From positions 5,084,001 through 5,148,000 of the forward strand of contig NZ_CP034689.1 in the NCBI RefSeq assembly GCF_003994415.1: a stretch of 64,000 bases of DNA, in the 5' to 3' direction. The number at the start of each line of letters is the position of its first letter. Positions within the stretch are counted from its first letter, which is position 1. Below the pieces are notes generated by a model. The model worked only from the letters and a program-made list of their open reading frames with translations. It was not told where the DNA came from and did no database searches. Source of the stretch: Achromobacter spanius. GTDB lineage: Bacteria; Pseudomonadota; Gammaproteobacteria; Burkholderiales; Burkholderiaceae_B. The position numbers and the translations under genes are program-made. Positions 18,365-27,566 of the stretch are shown here, in pieces.

Positions 18365-18853
18365 CTATTCCAGCGCCACCGACACCGGCTTGGCGCCCAG
18401 CACCGTGACCAACGCGTTGGGGTCGATGCCAATCAAATACCCCCGCCGTCCGCCGTTGATGTAGACCACGGGATAGCTCAGCACGTCAGCCTCGACCCAC
18501 ACCGGCATTTTCTTGCGGGTGCCGAAGGGCGACGTGCCGCCCACCTGGTAACCGGAATGCCGCTGCGCTACCTCGGGCTTGCAGGGTTCGACTCGTTTCA
18601 GCCCCGCCTGGCGCGCCAGGTTCTTGGTGGAGACCTCGCGGTCGCCATGCATGACGACAATCAGCGGCTTGGCGGATTCGTCTTCCATCACCAGCGTCTT
18701 CACGACCGCGTGCGGGTCCAGGCCCAACTGGCGCGCGGCTTCGCCCGCGCCGCCGTGGTCCACGTAGTCGTAAGTGTGTTCGGTGTAGGGCACCTTGTGC
18801 TGCTTGAGCAGTTGTGTGGCGGGGGTTTCGGAAACGTGGCGGGCTTTGCTCAT
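18365..18853 (-). CDS. ybaK: Cys-tRNA(Pro)/Cys-tRNA(Cys) deacylase YbaK
   Basis: A 162-residue YbaK/EbsC protein, a trans-editing enzyme that hydrolyses Cys mis-attached to tRNA(Pro). Typical segments are TPATQLLKQHKVPYTEHTYD at the N-terminus, VVKTLVMEDE with the conserved lysine near residue 52, and the glycine-rich GYQVGGTSPFGTRKKMPV near 102-118. Length fits the family (about 155-160). Only 39 bases separate its start from the stop of xerD, so it may be read from the xerD transcript. Confidence 0.92.
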   Translation of the reverse strand: MSKARHVSETPATQLLKQHKVPYTEHTYDYVDHGGAGEAARQLGLDPHAVVKTLVMEDESAKPLIVVMHGDREVSTKNLARQAGLKRVEPCKPEVAQRHSGYQVGGTSPFGTRKKMPVWVEADVLSYPVVYINGGRRGYLIGIDPNALVTVLGAKPVSVALE

Positions 18854-18891
18854 GGTGTTGCCGGAAAAAAATAGAGCGCGGACTTGGGTGA

Positions 18892-19920
18892 TTATCCGCG
18901 CGGATGGTGCGCGGCGTGCAGCGCCTTCAGGCGCTCGCGCGCGACATGAGTGTATATCTGCGTAGTGGAAATGTCGGCGTGGCCCAGCAGCATCTGCACC
19001 ACGCGCAGGTCGGCGCCATGGTTAAGCAGGTGCGTGGCGAAGGCGTGGCGCAAGACGTGCGGCGAGAGCGGCGCGTGGATGTCGGCCAGCAACGCATACT
19101 TCTTCACCAACTGCCAGAACGCCTGGCGCGACATGGCTTCGGCGCGGCCGGTGATGAACAGCGCATCGCTCTGGCGGCCGGCGGCCAGTTCGAGGCGAGC
19201 GGTCTTCAGATACTGATCGATCCAGTGGGCCGCCTCGGCGCCCAGCGGCACCAGGCGGTCTTTGCCGCCCTTGCCCAGCACCACGCGCACCACGCCTTCA
19301 TTCAGACTGACGTCCAGGGCGCGCACACCCACCAATTCGGACACGCGCAAGCCGGTGGCGTACAGCGTTTCCAGCATGGCGCGGTCGCGCAGGCCGCGCG
19401 GCTGCGTCACGTCGGGCGCGCGCAGCAAGGCGTCCACTTGTTGCTCGGACAAGGTCTTGGGCAGGCGTGGCGGCTGCTTGGCGGCGATCAGGGTCAGGCA
19501 GGGGTCGCGTTCCGAGCGATGTTCGCGCAGCGCCCACGCAAAGAAGCGGCGCAGCGCGGCCAGGCGGCGATTGGCGGTGGTGGCGCGGGTTTCTTCGTGG
19601 CGGAAGGCGAACCAGGCTTCGATGTCGGCTTTTTGCGCGTCGCACAGCGGTTTGGCCGGCCCCACGGGTAGCGTTTGAGCGCTTGCCGCGTCGCCCTGGC
19701 GGTCGGCCATTTCGCGGGCGTAGGCTTCCGGGTCTTCCAGCCAGCGGGCAAAGCCGGTCAGGTCGCGGCGGTAGGCGGCCAGCGTGTTGGCCGACAAGCC
19801 GTCTTCCAGCCACACGGCGTCAATGAAGGCGTCGATATCGGGCTGGGAAGCAAGCGGCGGGCGGGATGTCGTCATGCCCTTCGTGGTTTCCTTCGGCGTT
19901 CCCTTCGTCATGGCCTTCAC
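18892..19920 (-). CDS. xerD: Tyrosine recombinase XerD
   Basis: A 342-residue recombinase that with XerC resolves chromosome dimers at dif. Catalytic residues are in place: R192 (ATGLRVSEL), K220 in the beta-hairpin GKGGKDR, H288-x-x-R291 (HVLRHAFATH), H314 (LLGHADI) and Y323 (TTQIYTH). The N-terminal core-binding domain has an extra stretch (about residues 62-95) not usual in XerD (about 300 residues). The most upstream start, GTG at 19920, overlaps the LysR stop (GTGA); ATG 19911 or ATG 19875 (MTTSRPP) are alternatives and would remove a Lys/Thr-rich tail. Confidence 0.9.
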   Translation of the reverse strand: MKAMTKGTPKETTKGMTTSRPPLASQPDIDAFIDAVWLEDGLSANTLAAYRRDLTGFARWLEDPEAYAREMADRQGDAASAQTLPVGPAKPLCDAQKADIEAWFAFRHEETRATTANRRLAALRRFFAWALREHRSERDPCLTLIAAKQPPRLPKTLSEQQVDALLRAPDVTQPRGLRDRAMLETLYATGLRVSELVGVRALDVSLNEGVVRVVLGKGGKDRLVPLGAEAAHWIDQYLKTARLELAAGRQSDALFITGRAEAMSRQAFWQLVKKYALLADIHAPLSPHVLRHAFATHLLNHGADLRVVQMLLGHADISTTQIYTHVARERLKALHAAHHPRG

Positions 19921-20831
19921 CGTTCCCCCACCCCCGCCGCCGCCGACTTCAGCCAGGCTTCAAACAGCTTGAGGGCATCCGACCGGTCGCTGCGCTGCGG
20001 ATAGCCAAAGTAATAGCCCTGGCTGACCGTCAGGGATTGCGGCACCGGCATGGCCAGCGTGCCCTGGTCCAACGCGGGTTGGGCCAGAAAGCGCGGCATC
20101 AGCCCCACGCCCAGACCGGCCTGCACCGCCGCCATCACCATGGTGAACAGTTCATAGCGCGGGCCGCCGGCCGCCTGCGGGCCATATAGATGGTTGTTGG
20201 CGGCATACCACTGGCGCCAGGCGTCCGGCCGCGACGCCAGGTGCAAGTGGGTCATGCCGGCCAGTACGCTGACGCCAGCCTGCGCCTCCTGGGCCGCCCG
20301 CGCGGCAAGTTCAGGCGCGCACACGGGCACCAATTCGCGCTCGGGAAACAGCAGCACGCCCTGGGTGCCGGGCCACAGGGCGTCGCCGTGATACACCGCA
20401 CCGTCAAAGGGCTGGTCCTTGAACTGGAATGGCAGCGTGCGTACCGACAGGCTGACGGTGATGTCGGCATGCGCCCGCTGAAAATCCGCCAGGCGCGGGA
20501 TGAGCCAGGTGGTGGCCAGCGTGGGCACCACCGCAATATGGATGCTGCGGCCCATGCCCGTGCGGCTGACCAGGCCAAAGGTGTCTTTTTCGATCTGATC
20601 CAGATGGTGACGGATCCGGCCGGCGTATTCGGCGCCGTGGTCGGTCAACACGATGCGGCGGCGCACGCGGGTGAACAACTGCACGCCCAGCCGCGCTTCC
20701 AGGCTGGCCACCTGCCGGTAGACGGCGCTGTGCGTCAGGGACAGTTCTTCGGCCGCGCGGGAAAAGCTGCCGAGCCGGGCGGATGCCTCGAACGCCTGCA
20801 GGGCGGTCAAGTTGGGAATGCCGTTTCTCAT
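19917..20831 (-). CDS. LysR-family regulator (GcvA-like)
   Basis: A 304-residue LysR protein starting MRNGIPNLTALQAFEASARL, with a helix-turn-helix (FSRAAEELSLTHSAVYRQVA) and an effector domain of the GcvA type (FQRAHADITVSLSVRTLPFQ). The start was taken at ATG 20831; an upstream TTG frame is not supported. Its stop overlaps the xerD GTG by three bases, tying xerD expression to it. It is divergent from the ThDP-enzyme gene, its most likely target. Confidence 0.88.
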   Translation of the reverse strand: MRNGIPNLTALQAFEASARLGSFSRAAEELSLTHSAVYRQVASLEARLGVQLFTRVRRRIVLTDHGAEYAGRIRHHLDQIEKDTFGLVSRTGMGRSIHIAVVPTLATTWLIPRLADFQRAHADITVSLSVRTLPFQFKDQPFDGAVYHGDALWPGTQGVLLFPERELVPVCAPELAARAAQEAQAGVSVLAGMTHLHLASRPDAWRQWYAANNHLYGPQAAGGPRYELFTMVMAAVQAGLGVGLMPRFLAQPALDQGTLAMPVPQSLTVSQGYYFGYPQRSDRSDALKLFEAWLKSAAAGVGER

Positions 20832-20967
20832 GGAGCAAAACTGCCTGAAAGCCAACGGGCACTACGTGCCGGGGAATCAATAGATTGTGCAATTTTATCA
20901 ATTGCGTTGTGCGGCCAGGGCACATATCCTCGAGAGTCTTATCCTCGGCTACCCACGACACCCCACC

Positions 20968-22650
20968 ATGTCTCAGCAAGATTCCCGCCTTGGCGGTCAC
21001 ATTCTGGTCGACCAACTGGTCGCCCAGGGCGTCAAACACGTTTTCTGCGTTCCCGGCGAGAGCTATCTGGCGGTGCTGGACGGCCTGCACGACGCGGATA
21101 TCAAAGTTACCGTGTGCCGCCAGGAAGGCGGCGCGGCCATGATGGCCGATGCCCACGGCAAGCTGACCGGTGAACCCGGCATCTGCATGGTCACCCGTGG
21201 CCCGGGCGCGTCCAACGCGCTGGCCGGCGTGCACATCGCCAAGCAGGATTCCACGCCGCTGATTCTGTTCGTGGGCCAGATCGAACGCGGCATGCGCGAG
21301 CGCGAAGCCTTTCAGGAAATGGACTACCGCGCCGTGTTCGGCACGCAGGCCAAGTGGGTTACCGAGATCGATCAGGTTGAACGCATTCCCGAACTGATCT
21401 CGCGCGCGTTCCACATCGCCACGTCCGGCCGCCCCGGCCCCGTCGTGATCGCGCTGCCCGAAGACATGCTGGTGGAAGCCGCCAAGGTGGCCGACGCCCC
21501 GCGCTACGAATTGATTGACTCCGCGCCCACGGCCGGCCAGTTGGCCGACCTGGAAAAGTTGTTGGCCGACGCCAAGAACCCGGTCGCCATCCTGGGCGGC
21601 ACCCGCTGGGACGCCCGCGCCGTGCAGCAGTTTGCCGATTTCGCGCAGCGCCATGCGCTGCCCACGGCGGTGTCGTTCCGCCGCCAGATGCTGTTCCCGG
21701 CGGATCACCCCTGCTTCATCGGTGACGTGGGCCTGGGCATCAACCCGGCGCTGCTCAAGCGCGTGGCCGATGCCGACCTGATCCTGCTGGTGGGCGGCCG
21801 CATGTCCGAAAACCCCAGCCAGGCCTATACGCTGCTGGACATTCCGGTGCCCAAGCAGAAGCTGGTGCACGTGCATCCCGACACCGCCGAGCTTGGCCGC
21901 GTCTACCGCGCCACGCTGGCCATCAACACGTCGCCCGCCGCGTTCGCCGAATCGCTGGGCAGCCTGAAGGCGCCGGCCAAGCCCGTGTGGGCCGAAGGCA
22001 CGCAAGCCATGCGCGAGTCGTACCTGAAGTGGAGCGACCCGGAAGCCGTGACGACGCCGGGCGCGCTGCAGATGGGCCAGGTGATGGCGTATCTGGAAAA
22101 GACGCTGCCGGCCGACGCCATCATGACCAACGGCGCGGGCAACTACGCCACCTGGCTGCATCGCTTCCACCGCTTCACGCGCTTTGGCACGCAGTTGGCG
22201 CCGACATCCGGTTCGATGGGCTATGGCCTGCCCGCGGCAGTGGGCGCCAAGCGCGTCTGGCCCGACAAGACGGTTGTCTGCTTTGCCGGCGACGGCTGCT
22301 TCCTGATGCATGGCCAGGAATTCGCCACCGCCGTCCAGTACGACCTGCCCATCGTCGTGGTGCTGGTCGATAACGGCATGTACGGCACCATCCGCATGCA
22401 CCAGGAAAAGCACTACCCCGGCCGCGTGTCCGCAACCGAACTGAAGAACCCCGACTTTGCCGACTACGCGCGCGCCTTCGGCGGCCACGGCGAGCGCGTC
22501 GAAACCACGGAACAGTTCGGCCCGGCGTTCGAACGCGCGCTGGCCAGCGGCAAGCCGGCCATCCTGCATTGCTTCATCGACCCCGAAACCATCAGCCCGT
22601 CGACGACCTTGGAAAAGATCCGCGACGCGGCGCTGAAAGCTCAGCACTGA
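20968..22650 (+). CDS. Thiamine-diphosphate enzyme, acetolactate-synthase-like
   Basis: A 560-residue ThDP enzyme with the N-terminal pyrimidine-binding domain (catalytic-type Glu E31 in FCVPGESYLAVLDGL), a middle domain, and a C-terminal pyrophosphate domain with GDGCFLMHGQEFATA (from about residue 440) ending in VDN. The family includes acetolactate synthase, oxalyl-CoA decarboxylase and similar carboligases. No small regulatory subunit is adjacent, so a catabolic enzyme is more likely than branched-chain synthesis. The start was set at 20968, where the conserved N-terminus begins. It is divergent from the GcvA-like LysR gene and lies 132 bases upstream of gcdH. Confidence 0.85.
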   Translation: MSQQDSRLGGHILVDQLVAQGVKHVFCVPGESYLAVLDGLHDADIKVTVCRQEGGAAMMADAHGKLTGEPGICMVTRGPGASNALAGVHIAKQDSTPLILFVGQIERGMREREAFQEMDYRAVFGTQAKWVTEIDQVERIPELISRAFHIATSGRPGPVVIALPEDMLVEAAKVADAPRYELIDSAPTAGQLADLEKLLADAKNPVAILGGTRWDARAVQQFADFAQRHALPTAVSFRRQMLFPADHPCFIGDVGLGINPALLKRVADADLILLVGGRMSENPSQAYTLLDIPVPKQKLVHVHPDTAELGRVYRATLAINTSPAAFAESLGSLKAPAKPVWAEGTQAMRESYLKWSDPEAVTTPGALQMGQVMAYLEKTLPADAIMTNGAGNYATWLHRFHRFTRFGTQLAPTSGSMGYGLPAAVGAKRVWPDKTVVCFAGDGCFLMHGQEFATAVQYDLPIVVVLVDNGMYGTIRMHQEKHYPGRVSATELKNPDFADYARAFGGHGERVETTEQFGPAFERALASGKPAILHCFIDPETISPSTTLEKIRDAALKAQH

Positions 22651-22782
22651 ACCCTCGACCGGGCCGGCAAACACGGCGGTGCGCCCCGGCGCGCCGCCCT
22701 CGGAAACCCGAACTTGCCGCCCGAATTATTTTAGGTTTAAACTTTCTAGATTCCGAATACGGATCCATAGCGGAGACCCAGC

Positions 22783-23976
22783 ATGTCCTCGAATCCTTCT
22801 TTTCAATGGCAAGATCCCCTGTTGCTGGACCAGCAACTGACCGAAGAAGAACGCATGGTGCGCGACGCAGCCTATGCCTATTCGCAGGACAAGCTTGCCC
22901 CCCGCGTGCTGAACGCCTTCCGCAACGAGAAGACCGATCCGGAAATCTTCTCGGAAATGGGTGAACTGGGCCTGTTGGGCGCCACCATTCCTGAGGAATA
23001 CGGCGGCGCGGGCATGAACTATGTCAGCTATGGCCTGATCGCCCGCGAAGTCGAACGCATCGACTCCGGTTACCGCTCGATGATGAGCGTGCAGTCGTCG
23101 CTGGTGATGGTGCCTATCAACGAATTCGGCAGCGAAGCGCAAAAGCAGAAGTACCTGCCCAAGCTGGCTCGCGGTGAATGGATCGGCTGCTTCGGCCTGA
23201 CCGAACCCAACCACGGTTCCGACCCCGGCGGCATGGAAACCCGCGCCGTCAAGACGTCCGACGGCTACAAGATTTCCGGCAACAAGATGTGGATCACGAA
23301 TTCGCCCATCGCGGATGTGTTCGTGGTGTGGGCCAAGTGCGTCGGCGGCGACTTCGACGGCAAGATCCGCGGCTTCATCCTGGACAAGGGCATGAAGGGC
23401 CTGTCGGCCCCGGCCATCCACGGCAAGGTCGGCCTGCGCGCCTCGATCACCGGCGAAATCGTCATGGACGAAGTGGAAGTGTCCGAAGACCAGATGATGC
23501 CCGGCGTGTCCGGCCTGAAGGGTCCGTTCACGTGCTTGAATTCCGCCCGTTATGGCATCGCCTGGGGTGCTGTTGGCGCCGCCGAAGCCTGCTGGCATAC
23601 GGCTCGCCAGTACACGCTGGACCGCAAGCAATTCGGCCGCCCGTTGGCTGCCAACCAGCTGATCCAGAAGAAGCTGGCCGACATGCAAACCGAAATCACG
23701 CTGGCCCTGCAAGGCTGCCTGCGTTTGGGCCGCATGAAGGACGAAGGCACCGCCGCTGTGGAAATCACGTCCATCATGAAGCGCAATTCCTGCGGCAAGG
23801 CCCTGGACATCGCTCGCCTGGCGCGCGACATGCTGGGTGGCAATGGCATTTCGGACGAATTCGGCGTGGCCCGTCATTTGGTGAACCTGGAAGTGGTCAA
23901 CACCTACGAAGGCACCCACGACGTGCACGCCCTGATCCTGGGCCGCGCCCAAACGGGCATCCAGGCGTTCTATTGA
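22783..23976 (+). CDS. gcdH: Glutaryl-CoA dehydrogenase
   Basis: A 397-residue FAD flavoprotein that oxidises and decarboxylates glutaryl-CoA to crotonyl-CoA. Hallmarks are FGLTEPNHGSDPGGMETRA in the FAD/substrate region (about 140-158), ARYGIAWGAVGAAEACW, RKQFGRPLAANQLIQ and the catalytic base E376 in NTYEGTHDVHALILGR. The DPGGM substitution and the extended N-terminus are typical of GcdH rather than other acyl-CoA dehydrogenases. CGGAGA precedes the ATG. No glutarate CoA-transferase is adjacent. A strong terminator follows. Confidence 0.93.
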   Translation: MSSNPSFQWQDPLLLDQQLTEEERMVRDAAYAYSQDKLAPRVLNAFRNEKTDPEIFSEMGELGLLGATIPEEYGGAGMNYVSYGLIAREVERIDSGYRSMMSVQSSLVMVPINEFGSEAQKQKYLPKLARGEWIGCFGLTEPNHGSDPGGMETRAVKTSDGYKISGNKMWITNSPIADVFVVWAKCVGGDFDGKIRGFILDKGMKGLSAPAIHGKVGLRASITGEIVMDEVEVSEDQMMPGVSGLKGPFTCLNSARYGIAWGAVGAAEACWHTARQYTLDRKQFGRPLAANQLIQKKLADMQTEITLALQGCLRLGRMKDEGTAAVEITSIMKRNSCGKALDIARLARDMLGGNGISDEFGVARHLVNLEVVNTYEGTHDVHALILGRAQTGIQAFY

Positions 23977-23998
23977 TCGCTAGTCAGGCTTGAATGAA

Positions 23999-24034
23999 AA
24001 TCCCGCTTTCGTGAAGAAGGCGGGATTTTTTTTT
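23999..24034 (+). terminator. Rho-independent terminator of gcdH
   Basis: A 12-bp stem with one G-T pair (AATCCCGCTTTC / GAAGGCGGGATT) and a 5-base loop is followed by a run of nine or more T, 22 bases after the gcdH stop. Confidence 0.93.
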
Positions 24035-24046
24035 GTGGCGCCGGTT

Positions 24047-24262
24047 GATGGGTTACGCGCGCTATCCGACAGTGTCCTTGCCCCGGCATTCCCGCGCTCC
24101 ACCCATCCTACGACGCGGTGCGGCGCGCGGCACATCCGCCAAAATCACACCCGCCATCGCGCAAACCCAACATCCCCCGCAAGCCGTAGGATGGGTGCAG
24201 CGCGCGATGCACCAGCCAAACGCACAACCCGCCATCGCGCAAACCCATCATCCCACCCCCGC
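24047..24262. repeat. Composite GTAGGATGGGT-type intergenic repeat
   Basis: This element has a left hairpin (GATGGGTTACGCGCG at 24047 pairing with CGCGCTCCACCCATC ending at 24106). To its right are two diverged roughly 75-bp copies that each end in CATCGCGCAAACCCA, the second starting GTAGGATGGGTGCAGCGCG. The same left hairpin and the same GTAGGATGGGTGCAGCGCG word occur at 43728-44571, where the right-hand unit is expanded. It lies between the gcdH terminator and the convergent MaoC gene and has no credible coding frame. Confidence 0.7.
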
Positions 24263-24706
24263 CTAATTCTCCCCCGACAGATCAAACAAACTCGTCGCGT
24301 CCATTTCCAATACGCCTTCGTCGTGCTGATTGATCACCGTCCAGGACCACGTAATAATCCCCAGATCCGGGCGTGACGACGACGTTCTCGCGCCCTGCAC
24401 ACGTGCTTCCAATCGCAGGGTATCGCCCGGGCGCACCGGCGTGCGCCACCGCACTTCTCCCAAGCCCGGCGAACCGAACGATTCCGAATCATGCAGCGCG
24501 GCGTCCACCGCCATGCGCATGGCCAGCGCGCAGGTATGCCAACCACTGGCGATCAAGCCACCCCAGCGGCCCTCCGCCGCGCGCTTCGGGTCGGTGTGGA
24601 ACCACTGCGGATCGAACTTGCGGGCGAACTCCAGGATCTCGGCTTCAGTGATGGTGACCGGACCGGCCTTGATCAACATGCCGTCTTTGAACTCAGCGAA
24701 CTTCAT
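24263..24706 (-). CDS. MaoC-like hot-dog dehydratase
   Basis: A 147-residue single hot-dog protein with the MaoC hydratase signature: FDPQWFHTDP (D40/H45 region) and RWGGLIASGWHTCALAMRM. MaoC proteins hydrate enoyl-CoA thioesters. The ATG at 24706 follows a purine-rich GGGGGAAAA tract; an upstream ATG would add eight residues. It follows boxA by 79 bases on the same strand and so may be the last gene of the box operon, acting on an enoyl-CoA intermediate. This pathway placement is inferred. Confidence 0.85.
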   Translation of the reverse strand: MKFAEFKDGMLIKAGPVTITEAEILEFARKFDPQWFHTDPKRAAEGRWGGLIASGWHTCALAMRMAVDAALHDSESFGSPGLGEVRWRTPVRPGDTLRLEARVQGARTSSSRPDLGIITWSWTVINQHDEGVLEMDATSLFDLSGEN

Positions 24707-24785
24707 TTGTTTTTTCCCCCGAAAAAGCAATCGGCGCGCTCAAGGCGCGCCGTGCTTTTCACGTATGTCACGCTTGTGTATGACG

Positions 24786-26036
24786 CTAATAAGTCTCGAA
24801 ATGCAGGCGCCCTTCGCGGCGCAGCATATCGTGCAGGATAGACCAATCCTGCCCCCCTTGCATCGTCACGTCCCGCAAGGCGTCCAGCACGCCGACTTCC
24901 ATGCCTTTCAGGCCGCACACATAGATGCAGGTATTGCGGTCAGCCAGCAATTCGCGCACCTGCCCCGCCCGATCGCGGATCAAATCCTGCACATAGCGCT
25001 TGGGCTGGCCGGGTTCGCGCGACAGCGCCAGGTTGATGTCAATGAAGTCGCGCGGCAGCTTCATCAGCGGGCCGAAATACGGCAGTTCGCGTTCGGTGCG
25101 CGCGCCGAAAAACAGCATCAGCTTGCCGTTTTCGCCGGTATCGATACGCCGCCGGTAACGCTCGGTCATCGCGCGCATCGGCGCGGAACCCGTGCCCGTG
25201 CATATCATGATGAGATTCGCGCGCGGGTGGTTCGGCATCAGGAACGTATGGCCAAAGGGGCCGATGACTTGCACCGTGTCGTTCTTGGCCAAATCGCACA
25301 AATAGTTTGAACACACGCCATGCGCGGCCACGCCGCCGTGGTCCTCGGTCACGCGCTTAACCGTCAGCGACAGGTTGTTGTAGCCCGCGCGTTCGCCGTC
25401 GCGCGGGCTCGCCAGTGAATACTGCCGCGCATGATGCGGCCGGCCTTGTGCGTCTACCCCAGGCGGCAGGATACCGATGGACTGGCCCTCCAGCACGGGA
25501 AACGGCAGTTCGCCAAAGTCCAGCACGATGTGATGGATATCGCTTTCCGTATCGGCGCCCGTCACGCGATAGTTGCCGACGACGGTCGCCGTCATGGGCG
25601 CCTTATGCGTGTAGAGATTGACATAGGGATGCGCGGCCGACCACGGCGGCACGGACGCGCCCGGCAGCGTGAATGTCGTTTGCGCGGCCGGTTGTGCAAG
25701 CACGTCGGACGCTTCATCCGAAGAAGGCGCTGCAGCAGTGGCATCATCCACCACCGGCAGCGCCTTTTCCTTGGGCAATTCTTCCCAGCCGAATTGCTCT
25801 TGCACCGAATACGCTTCGCTGCGCACCATCAGCCGCCAGTTGTCGATCGAGCCCGTCGGGCATGGCGGCACGCAGGCCATGCAGCCATTGCAAATGTCGG
25901 GGTCCACCACGTAGTTGTTGGAATCGTGCGTGATCGCGTCGACCGGACAGGTCTCTTCGCATGTGTTGCAGCGGATGCAGATCTCGGGATCGATCAGGTG
26001 CTGCTTGAGCACCTGTGCGGGTAAGGGAGCGTTCAT
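24786..26036 (-). CDS. boxA: Benzoyl-CoA 2,3-epoxidase reductase subunit BoxA
   Basis: A 416-residue iron-sulfur flavoprotein that passes NADPH electrons to the BoxB oxygenase. The N-terminal domain has two [4Fe-4S] motifs, C20-x2-C23-x2-C26-x3-C30 and C49-x2-C52-x2-C55-x3-C59. A variable Ala/Glu/Pro linker (about 85-120) leads to an FNR-type FAD/NADPH domain (RQYSLASPR, GTGSAPMRAM, YVCGLKGMEVGV). Length and domain order match BoxA. It follows boxB by 54 bases in the boxR-C-B-A order. Confidence 0.95.
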   Translation of the reverse strand: MNAPLPAQVLKQHLIDPEICIRCNTCEETCPVDAITHDSNNYVVDPDICNGCMACVPPCPTGSIDNWRLMVRSEAYSVQEQFGWEELPKEKALPVVDDATAAAPSSDEASDVLAQPAAQTTFTLPGASVPPWSAAHPYVNLYTHKAPMTATVVGNYRVTGADTESDIHHIVLDFGELPFPVLEGQSIGILPPGVDAQGRPHHARQYSLASPRDGERAGYNNLSLTVKRVTEDHGGVAAHGVCSNYLCDLAKNDTVQVIGPFGHTFLMPNHPRANLIMICTGTGSAPMRAMTERYRRRIDTGENGKLMLFFGARTERELPYFGPLMKLPRDFIDINLALSREPGQPKRYVQDLIRDRAGQVRELLADRNTCIYVCGLKGMEVGVLDALRDVTMQGGQDWSILHDMLRREGRLHFETY

Positions 26037-26090
26037 CGCGGTCTTCCCAATGCGCGGGCGGGCGGCACGCGCGCGCCGCCCTTGTCGCCT

Positions 26091-27518
26091 TCAGTTGAAA
26101 CGGACGTAATCAAAATTCACCGGCTGGCGATTCACGCCCATGACAGGCGGCGCGATCCAGTTGGCGAACTTGCCGGGTTCCGTCACCCGGCCCATCAACG
26201 ACGCGACAAACGCGCGGTCTTCGGGCGTGGGCAGCCACTTGTGGCTGTTGGCCTGCCACTGCGCTTCCGACACGATCTCGCCTTCGGGCGACATGCGGAT
26301 GCCGGCCAGCGTGCCGATCTGCCGATTGAACGCCTTGTGCGGCACCTGCAGGCGGAACGGAATGCCGCTTTTTTCGATGACCTTGTTCCAGCGACCAATC
26401 CCCGCCACCGAATCGCGGATGAAGTCATCGCGCAGCACTTCGTTCAGTGCGTTCAACATGGGGACTTCAACCTCGTTCAGCTTGCCGTTGTTCACGCTCA
26501 GCACGCGATAGGTGTCGTTCTTCAATTGGTGATCATCGGTGCGCTTGGACTCTTCATAGCGGCCCTTCAAGCCTGAGCCATAGAAAATGGCGGCGTTGGA
26601 AGATTGGTCTGCGCCGAACAGGTCGATGGTGACGCTGTAGTGGAAATTCAGGTAGCGCTGGATGGTGGGCAGATCAATCACGCCGGCCGCGCGCACACTT
26701 TGCGGGTCGTCGGTCTTCAACTGGTTCATCACTTCGCAAGTGCGCTGGATCACGCGCGAGATACCGGATTCGCCCACGAACATGTGGTGCGCTTCTTCGG
26801 TCAGCATGAACTTGGTGGTGCGCGCCAGCGGGTCGAAGCTGGACTCCGCCAACGCGCACAACTGAAACTTGCCGTCGCGGTCGGTGAAGTAGGTGAACAT
26901 GTAGAAGGCCAGCCAGTCCGGCGTCTTCTCGTTGAAGGCGCCCAGGATGCGCGGGTTGTCGGCATCGCCCGACGTGCGCTGCAACAGCGCGTCGGCCTCT
27001 TCGCGGCCATCGCGGCCAAAGTAGCGATGCAGCAAATACACCATGGCCCACAGGTGGCGGCCTTCTTCGACGTTGATCTGGAACAGGTTGCGCAGGTCGT
27101 ACTGCGACGGCGCGGTCAGGCCCAGGTGGCGTTGCTGTTCGATCGAGGCGGGCTCGGTGTCGCCTTGCGTGACGATGATGCGGCGCAGATTGGCGCGGTG
27201 TTCGCCCGGCACGTCCTGCCACACGTCGCGGCCGATGTTCTCGCCGAAGTGGATCTTGCGCTGCCCGTCCTGCGGCGCCAGGAAGATGCCCCAGCGGTAA
27301 TCCGGCATGCGCACGTGGTCGAAGTTGGCCCAACCATCGGGCTCCACGCTGACCGCCGTGCGCAGGTACACGTCGAAGCCATGCGAGCCGTCAGGCCCCA
27401 TGTCTTGCCACCATTGCAGATAGTTGGGTTGCCAGTGTTCCAGCGCGCGTTGCAAGGTGCGATCGCCGGACAGGTTGACGTTATTGGGGATCTTATCGGT
27501 GTAGTTGATTCCAGACAT
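26091..27518 (-). CDS. boxB: Benzoyl-CoA 2,3-epoxidase oxygenase subunit BoxB
   Basis: A 475-residue class I di-iron monooxygenase that forms 2,3-epoxybenzoyl-CoA. Ferritin-like helices carry the putative iron ligands: a Glu near residue 122 (GDTEPAS), the E-x2-H set near 152-155 (VEEGRHLWAM) and a later EEAHHMFVGE. The N-terminus (NYTDKIPNNVNLSGDRTLQ) and the length are typical of BoxB. GGAGCGA precedes the ATG. It lies between boxC and boxA and is presumably translated from the same message. Confidence 0.96.
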   Translation of the reverse strand: MSGINYTDKIPNNVNLSGDRTLQRALEHWQPNYLQWWQDMGPDGSHGFDVYLRTAVSVEPDGWANFDHVRMPDYRWGIFLAPQDGQRKIHFGENIGRDVWQDVPGEHRANLRRIIVTQGDTEPASIEQQRHLGLTAPSQYDLRNLFQINVEEGRHLWAMVYLLHRYFGRDGREEADALLQRTSGDADNPRILGAFNEKTPDWLAFYMFTYFTDRDGKFQLCALAESSFDPLARTTKFMLTEEAHHMFVGESGISRVIQRTCEVMNQLKTDDPQSVRAAGVIDLPTIQRYLNFHYSVTIDLFGADQSSNAAIFYGSGLKGRYEESKRTDDHQLKNDTYRVLSVNNGKLNEVEVPMLNALNEVLRDDFIRDSVAGIGRWNKVIEKSGIPFRLQVPHKAFNRQIGTLAGIRMSPEGEIVSEAQWQANSHKWLPTPEDRAFVASLMGRVTEPGKFANWIAPPVMGVNRQPVNFDYVRFN

Positions 27519-27566
27519 TGTCTCGCTCCTTGTTTGTTTTCAGGCCGGGCGTCTACGACTGATTTC

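Noticed and set aside
20968..22650. Biosynthetic acetolactate synthase ilvB
   Set aside because: No ilvH-type small subunit or ilvC follows; the gene pairs with a LysR regulator and gcdH instead.
20404..22674. 756-codon frame antisense to the ThDP enzyme
   Set aside because: It spans a convincing gene and part of the divergent LysR gene, with no domain features of its own.
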